A stretch of 7,672 nt of DNA from Bacteroides sp. (GTDB taxonomy: Bacteria > Bacteroidota > Bacteroidia > Bacteroidales > Bacteroidaceae). The translations under genes and the position numbers were made by a program. The stretch lies in NCBI GenBank assembly GCA_030151845.1, contig JASLCM010000127.1:1-7672 (forward strand). Reading direction: 5' to 3'. A model generated the notes under the pieces. It made no database searches. It saw nothing but the letters and a program-made list of their open reading frames with translations, and had not been told where the DNA came from. Positions within the stretch are counted from its first letter, which is position 1, and every line of letters starts with the position of its first letter. Shown here one piece after another: positions 4,551-7,672 of this stretch.

Positions 4551-7097
4551 CTATTCCTGAGTCTCATCGATATTATCGTTTGAGTCTTCTGGGTTCACGT
4601 TATCGTCTCCCATCAACTCATCATCAGTTTCATTCTCTTCAACCTCATCCTCTTCTGCAGATACTTTACACACAGAAGCAATTTGGTCGTTTCTTTTCTC
4701 TAGGTTAATCAATTTAACCCCTTGAGTAGCACGTCCCATTACACGGATATCGTTAATATCCATACGAATGGTTATACCCGATTTATTGATAATCATTAAA
4801 TCGTGATCGTCTTCTACCGTCTTAATAGCAACCAGTTTACCCGTTTTATCGGTAATATTCAAGGTCTTAACCCCCTTACCACCACGGTTGGTTTTACGGT
4901 AATCTTCGATGTCAGAACGTTTACCAAATCCCTCTTCAGATACCACCAAGATGGTCTCTTTTTCTGGATCAGTAATGGTCACCATACCCACAACCTCATC
5001 TTGTCCGTCGTTATCCAGCGTCATACCTTTCACACCAGAAGCAATTCTACCCATAGGGCGAACATTTTCTTCATGGAAACGAATGGCTCTACCGTTACGG
5101 TTAGCTAAGATAATCTCATTGGTACCATCGGTCATGCGAACTTCTATTACTTGGTCGTCTTCACGAATGGTAATTGCATTAACCCCATTTTGACGTGGAC
5201 GAGAATATTGTTCCAATACCGTTTTCTTCACTAATCCCTTCTTTGTTGCAAAGAGAACATAGTGGTTGTTGATAAACTCTTGATCTTGTAAATCTTCCAC
5301 ACGTAGGTAAGCATTTACATTGTCTTCACGATCAATGTTTAATAGGTTTTGGATAGCTCTACCCTTCGAGTTCTTAGACCCTTCTGGAATCTCATATACC
5401 TTTAACCAGTAGCACTTCCCTTTTTGCGTAAAGAACATCATGGTGTTGTGCATGGTTGCTGGGTAGATGTGCTCAATGAAGTCCTTATCACGAGTATCTG
5501 TACCTCTCGAACCAACTCCACCTCTATTTTGAGTATGGAACTCTTCAAGCGGGGTACGTTTAATGTATCCCATGTGAGAGATGGTGATTAGCATTGGATC
5601 ATCTGCATAGAAATCTTCAGGATTAAACTCTTCTGAAGAGTATACAATTTCCGATTTACGCTCATCACCGTATTTCTCTTTTACCTCGATGAGTTCGTCT
5701 TTAATAACCTGACGACAAACCTCTTCGTTCGATAAAATTTCATTATAGTAAGCAATACGTCCCATAACCTCTTCGTATTCAGCATGCAATTGATCTTGCA
5801 TTAGGCCAGTTAGCTGACGAAGACGCATCTCAACAATCGCACGAGCTTGAATCTCTGTTAGCTCAAAGCGAGTCATTAAGTTACTAATTGCCTCATTGGG
5901 AGTTTTAGCAGCACGAATAATTTTAATTACCTCATCGATGTTATCAGATGCAATAATTAACCCTTGTAAGATATGCGCACGCTCTTCTGCTTTGCGTAAT
6001 TCAAACTGAGTACGGCGAATAACAACCTCGTGTCTATGCTCAACAAAGTTCGATATTAAATCTTTTAAGTTCAAGGTGTGCGGACGACCATTTACAAGCG
6101 CCACATTATTCACCCCAAATGAAGATTGCAGTGCAGTCATCTTGTAAAGTTTGTTCAATACCACATTGGCATTGTCATCTCTCTTCACATCAACTACAAT
6201 ACGCATTCCCTGCCTGTCGGACTCATCGTTCACATTGGAAATACCTTCGATGCGTTTCTCTGCAACAAGGTCTGCAATGTGCTTAATAAGATCGGCCTTA
6301 TTTACGTTGTAAGGTATCTCGGTAATAATAATCTTATCGTGATTAGCTTCGGCCTCAATTTCGGCTTTCGCACGCATCACCACTCTACCCCTACCTGTAC
6401 GGAAGGCTTCGTGTACTCCGCTTATACCATATATATAACCTCCAGTTGGGAAGTCTGGAGCCTTCACGATTTTCATTAAATCGTCTATCTCTATCTCCTC
6501 ATTATCGATGTAGGCAATACATGCTCTAATCACCTCAGATAGGTTGTGTGGAGGCATGTTTGTTGCCATACCCACAGCAATACCCGAAGCCCCGTTAACC
6601 AATAAGTTCGGAATACGAGTAGGCATTACCTGAGGCTCTTTCAATGTATTGTCAAAGTTTGGAGCAAAATCTACAGTCTCTTTGTAAAGATCCTGCATCA
6701 TCTCCTCACCCAATTTATTGAGACGAGCCTCCGTATAACGCATAGCCGCAGGGCTATCGCCGTCTACCGAACCAAAGTTACCCTGTCCATCTACTAAAGG
6801 ATAACGCATTGCCCAATCTTGAGCCATACGCACCATTGCAAAGTAAACCGAGATGTCACCATGAGGGTGATACTTACCAAGTACCTCCCCAACAATTCTA
6901 GCCGATTTCTTATAAGGTTTATCCGAAGTATTTCCAAGCTCCATCATTCCATAGAGAATTCTACGGTGAACGGGTTTAAATCCATCCCGAACATCGGGTA
7001 GAGCTCGCGACACAATAACAGACATCGAGTAGTCGATATAGGACGACTTCATCTCGTCTTCAATATTTATCTTTATTATTCTATCTTGTTCAAGCAT
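4551..7097 (-). CDS. gyrA: DNA gyrase subunit A
   Basis: GyrA is the breakage-reunion subunit of DNA gyrase, which with GyrB introduces negative supercoils using ATP. The 848 residues compare with 875 in E. coli. Visible in order: the start MLEQDRIIKINIEDEMKSSY, the winged-helix region with ALPDVRDGFKPVHRR (32-46), HPHGD (77-81), and catalytic Tyr121 after Arg120 in AAMRYTEARL (E. coli Tyr122). The tower and coiled coil follow to about 490, then the six-bladed DNA-wrapping domain (about 495-812). Blade 1 carries QNRGGVG (523-529), a degenerate GyrA box (canonical QRRGGKG); TNRGGKG occurs at 736-742. The tail 814-848 is strongly acidic with no Lys or Arg. Residue 82, equivalent to E. coli Ser83, is Ile (codon ATC, 6854-6852), and residue 86 (E. 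coli Asp87) is Phe. Substitutions at the first position are the classic cause of quinolone resistance; Phe at the second is, I believe, normal in Bacteroidales. Subunit length and the motif at residue 523 favour gyrase over ParC. It is first in a probable operon with the TPR gene. Confidence 0.97.
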   Translation of the reverse strand: MLEQDRIIKINIEDEMKSSYIDYSMSVIVSRALPDVRDGFKPVHRRILYGMMELGNTSDKPYKKSARIVGEVLGKYHPHGDISVYFAMVRMAQDWAMRYPLVDGQGNFGSVDGDSPAAMRYTEARLNKLGEEMMQDLYKETVDFAPNFDNTLKEPQVMPTRIPNLLVNGASGIAVGMATNMPPHNLSEVIRACIAYIDNEEIEIDDLMKIVKAPDFPTGGYIYGISGVHEAFRTGRGRVVMRAKAEIEAEANHDKIIITEIPYNVNKADLIKHIADLVAEKRIEGISNVNDESDRQGMRIVVDVKRDDNANVVLNKLYKMTALQSSFGVNNVALVNGRPHTLNLKDLISNFVEHRHEVVIRRTQFELRKAEERAHILQGLIIASDNIDEVIKIIRAAKTPNEAISNLMTRFELTEIQARAIVEMRLRQLTGLMQDQLHAEYEEVMGRIAYYNEILSNEEVCRQVIKDELIEVKEKYGDERKSEIVYSSEEFNPEDFYADDPMLITISHMGYIKRTPLEEFHTQNRGGVGSRGTDTRDKDFIEHIYPATMHNTMMFFTQKGKCYWLKVYEIPEGSKNSKGRAIQNLLNIDREDNVNAYLRVEDLQDQEFINNHYVLFATKKGLVKKTVLEQYSRPRQNGVNAITIREDDQVIEVRMTDGTNEIILANRNGRAIRFHEENVRPMGRIASGVKGMTLDNDGQDEVVGMVTITDPEKETILVVSEEGFGKRSDIEDYRKTNRGGKGVKTLNITDKTGKLVAIKTVEDDHDLMIINKSGITIRMDINDIRVMGRATQGVKLINLEKRNDQIASVCKVSAEEDEVEENETDDELMGDDNVNPEDSNDNIDETQE

Positions 7098-7396
7098 TTA
7101 ATAAGATTATTAATTACACATTTTTGGCCTATAAATAACCACGCTAAATTACGACTTTTTCACGAGATAGAAAAACTTTTAAAGATAAACTTAATTCCCT
7201 CTGGGTCGTACACATAGCCGTATTAGGCAAAAGAATCTTCCAGAATCTATTATCCTATTTTCCAAATTTTAGAGCAACTTTTTTACCTCCCCTTTTTTCC
7301 TTCAGAGAAAGTCTGTTCTCTTTTATATAAACAAGCCATCTTGCATATTGTTTGAAAATCTATTTTCCTAATTTTCAACCCTCTAAAAAGAAGTCC

Positions 7397-7465
7397 AACC
7401 ACTTATCCCTCTCTTCCTGTCCTCCTACTTTTTTATGAAAAGGGATAGAAAAGGAGTTAGTGGTT
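7397..7465. repeat. Nested inverted repeat upstream of gyrA
   Basis: Two adjoining left arms, AACCACT (7397-7403) and TATCCCT (7404-7410), find perfect partners in AGGGATA (7441-7447) and AGTGGTT (7459-7465). The result is a 14-base-pair stem with an 11-base bulge on the right side (7448-7458) and a 30-base loop. Part of the loop and bulge can pair differently, CTCCT (7422-7426) with AGGAG (7452-7456), so two exclusive folds are possible. It lies 300 bases before gyrA. No T run marks it as a terminator. Confidence 0.4.
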
Positions 7466-7603
7466 TCACCTACCCCACTTTACCCTTCAGATGAAACTCT
7501 CTGTCTCTTTCAGCGAAAAGATAGAGGAGTCTGACTCTATTTAACAAAGCACTTGGAAAGGGAGAAAGGGGTAAATAGTTATCTATTCATTATTTGCTGC
7601 TCT

Positions 7604-7646
7604 CTAGGAACCACCACCCTGCTCCTAGTTGCATTTTTCCTGCAAC
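7604..7646. repeat. Two abutting small hairpins near the window end
   Basis: CTAGGA (7604-7609) pairs with TCCTAG (7623-7628) across 13 bases. Next to it, GTTGCA (7628-7633) pairs with TGCAAC (7641-7646) across 7 bases. The two stems share base 7628, so they stack or compete at that point. No T tract follows on either strand. Stems of 6 base pairs can occur by chance; the tight adjacency is the only reason to list them. Confidence 0.3.
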
Positions 7647-7672
7647 AGAGCCCTCTTGAAAACTTCCCAGCA

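Larger units (their letters stand above)
7098..7672. other. Long non-coding stretch upstream of gyrA
   Basis: No convincing gene lies in these 575 bases on either strand. The plus strand has conspicuous pyrimidine tracts (for example 7279-7302 and 7405-7433), so a leader of gyrA would be purine-rich. Several inverted repeats occur; the two clearest groups are listed separately, and a third is ATAGAG (7521-7526) with CTCTAT (7535-7540). The gyrA promoter should be here. Partial matches to TAnnTTTG exist on the minus strand (TAATTTAG, 7151-7144; TATCTTTA, 7185-7178), but neither has a convincing -33 TTG, so I do not call one. The last 76 bases contain one minus-strand frame open from the window edge (LGSFQEGSVAGKMQLGAGWW, then six more codons and a stop); it is too short to judge. 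Confidence 0.55.

Noticed and set aside
4514..4567. Longer start for the TPR gene overlapping the end of gyrA
   Set aside because: It would bury a textbook signal peptide behind 18 polar residues; the start at 4513 is better supported.
4803..7001. Plus-strand frames lying opposite gyrA (4803-5108, 4909-5193, 6126-6479, 6819-7001)
   Set aside because: They are antisense shadows of a highly conserved gene and have no domain features of their own.
366..7391. Shared 13-mer CCCTCTAAAAAGA at 366-378 and 7379-7391
   Set aside because: A 13-base match is expected about once by chance in a window of this length, and the flanks do not extend the match convincingly.
7288..7407. Short minus-strand frame from a GTG, downstream of an AGGAGG-like stretch
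   Set aside because: About 39 codons with no motif. Bacteroidota initiation rarely relies on Shine-Dalgarno sequences, and the purine tract is part of a general compositional bias here.

Overview
The window looks like chromosomal DNA from a member of the Bacteroidota, probably near the order Bacteroidales. The GyrA protein is the main evidence: its N-terminus, the residues around the quinolone pocket (Val-Tyr-Phe-Ala-Met-Val after the HPHGD motif) and its acidic tail have the flavour I associate with that group. Other signs are A/T-rich leaders without Shine-Dalgarno sequences, two predicted secreted proteins whose signal peptides end in Ala-Gln, and moderately A+T-rich DNA. This is recognition from memory, not a database match.

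Layout. Positions 1-486 hold no convincing gene. A plus-strand gene (487-2016) encodes a predicted exported metallopeptidase of the MlrC/M81 family and ends in a strong intrinsic terminator. A convergent intergenic region (2017-2496) separates it from three minus-strand genes and carries further hairpins. In transcription order the minus-strand genes are gyrA (7097 to 4551), a secreted TPR protein (4513 to 3299, 37 bases after gyrA), a clear terminator (3272 to 3238), and a small membrane protein of unknown function (3099 to 2497) followed by its own probable terminator. The last 575 bases (7098-7672), upstream of gyrA, contain no convincing gene. They have pyrimidine-rich plus-strand tracts and several inverted repeats.

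How the genes relate. gyrA and the TPR gene probably share a transcript: the gap is short, no terminator lies between them, and a strong one follows the TPR gene. The membrane-protein gene follows that terminator and probably has its own promoter. The M81 peptidase is an independent unit. Two longer readings, for the TPR gene (to 4567) and the membrane protein (to 3243), are rejected in favour of internal starts, at 4513 and 3099.

I see no mobile element, CRISPR array, tRNA, rRNA or defence system, and no convincing new multi-gene system. The points most worth following are the isoleucine at the main quinolone-resistance position of GyrA, the exported M81 peptidase with an altered first motif, the unclassified two-helix membrane protein, and the structured non-coding DNA upstream of gyrA.
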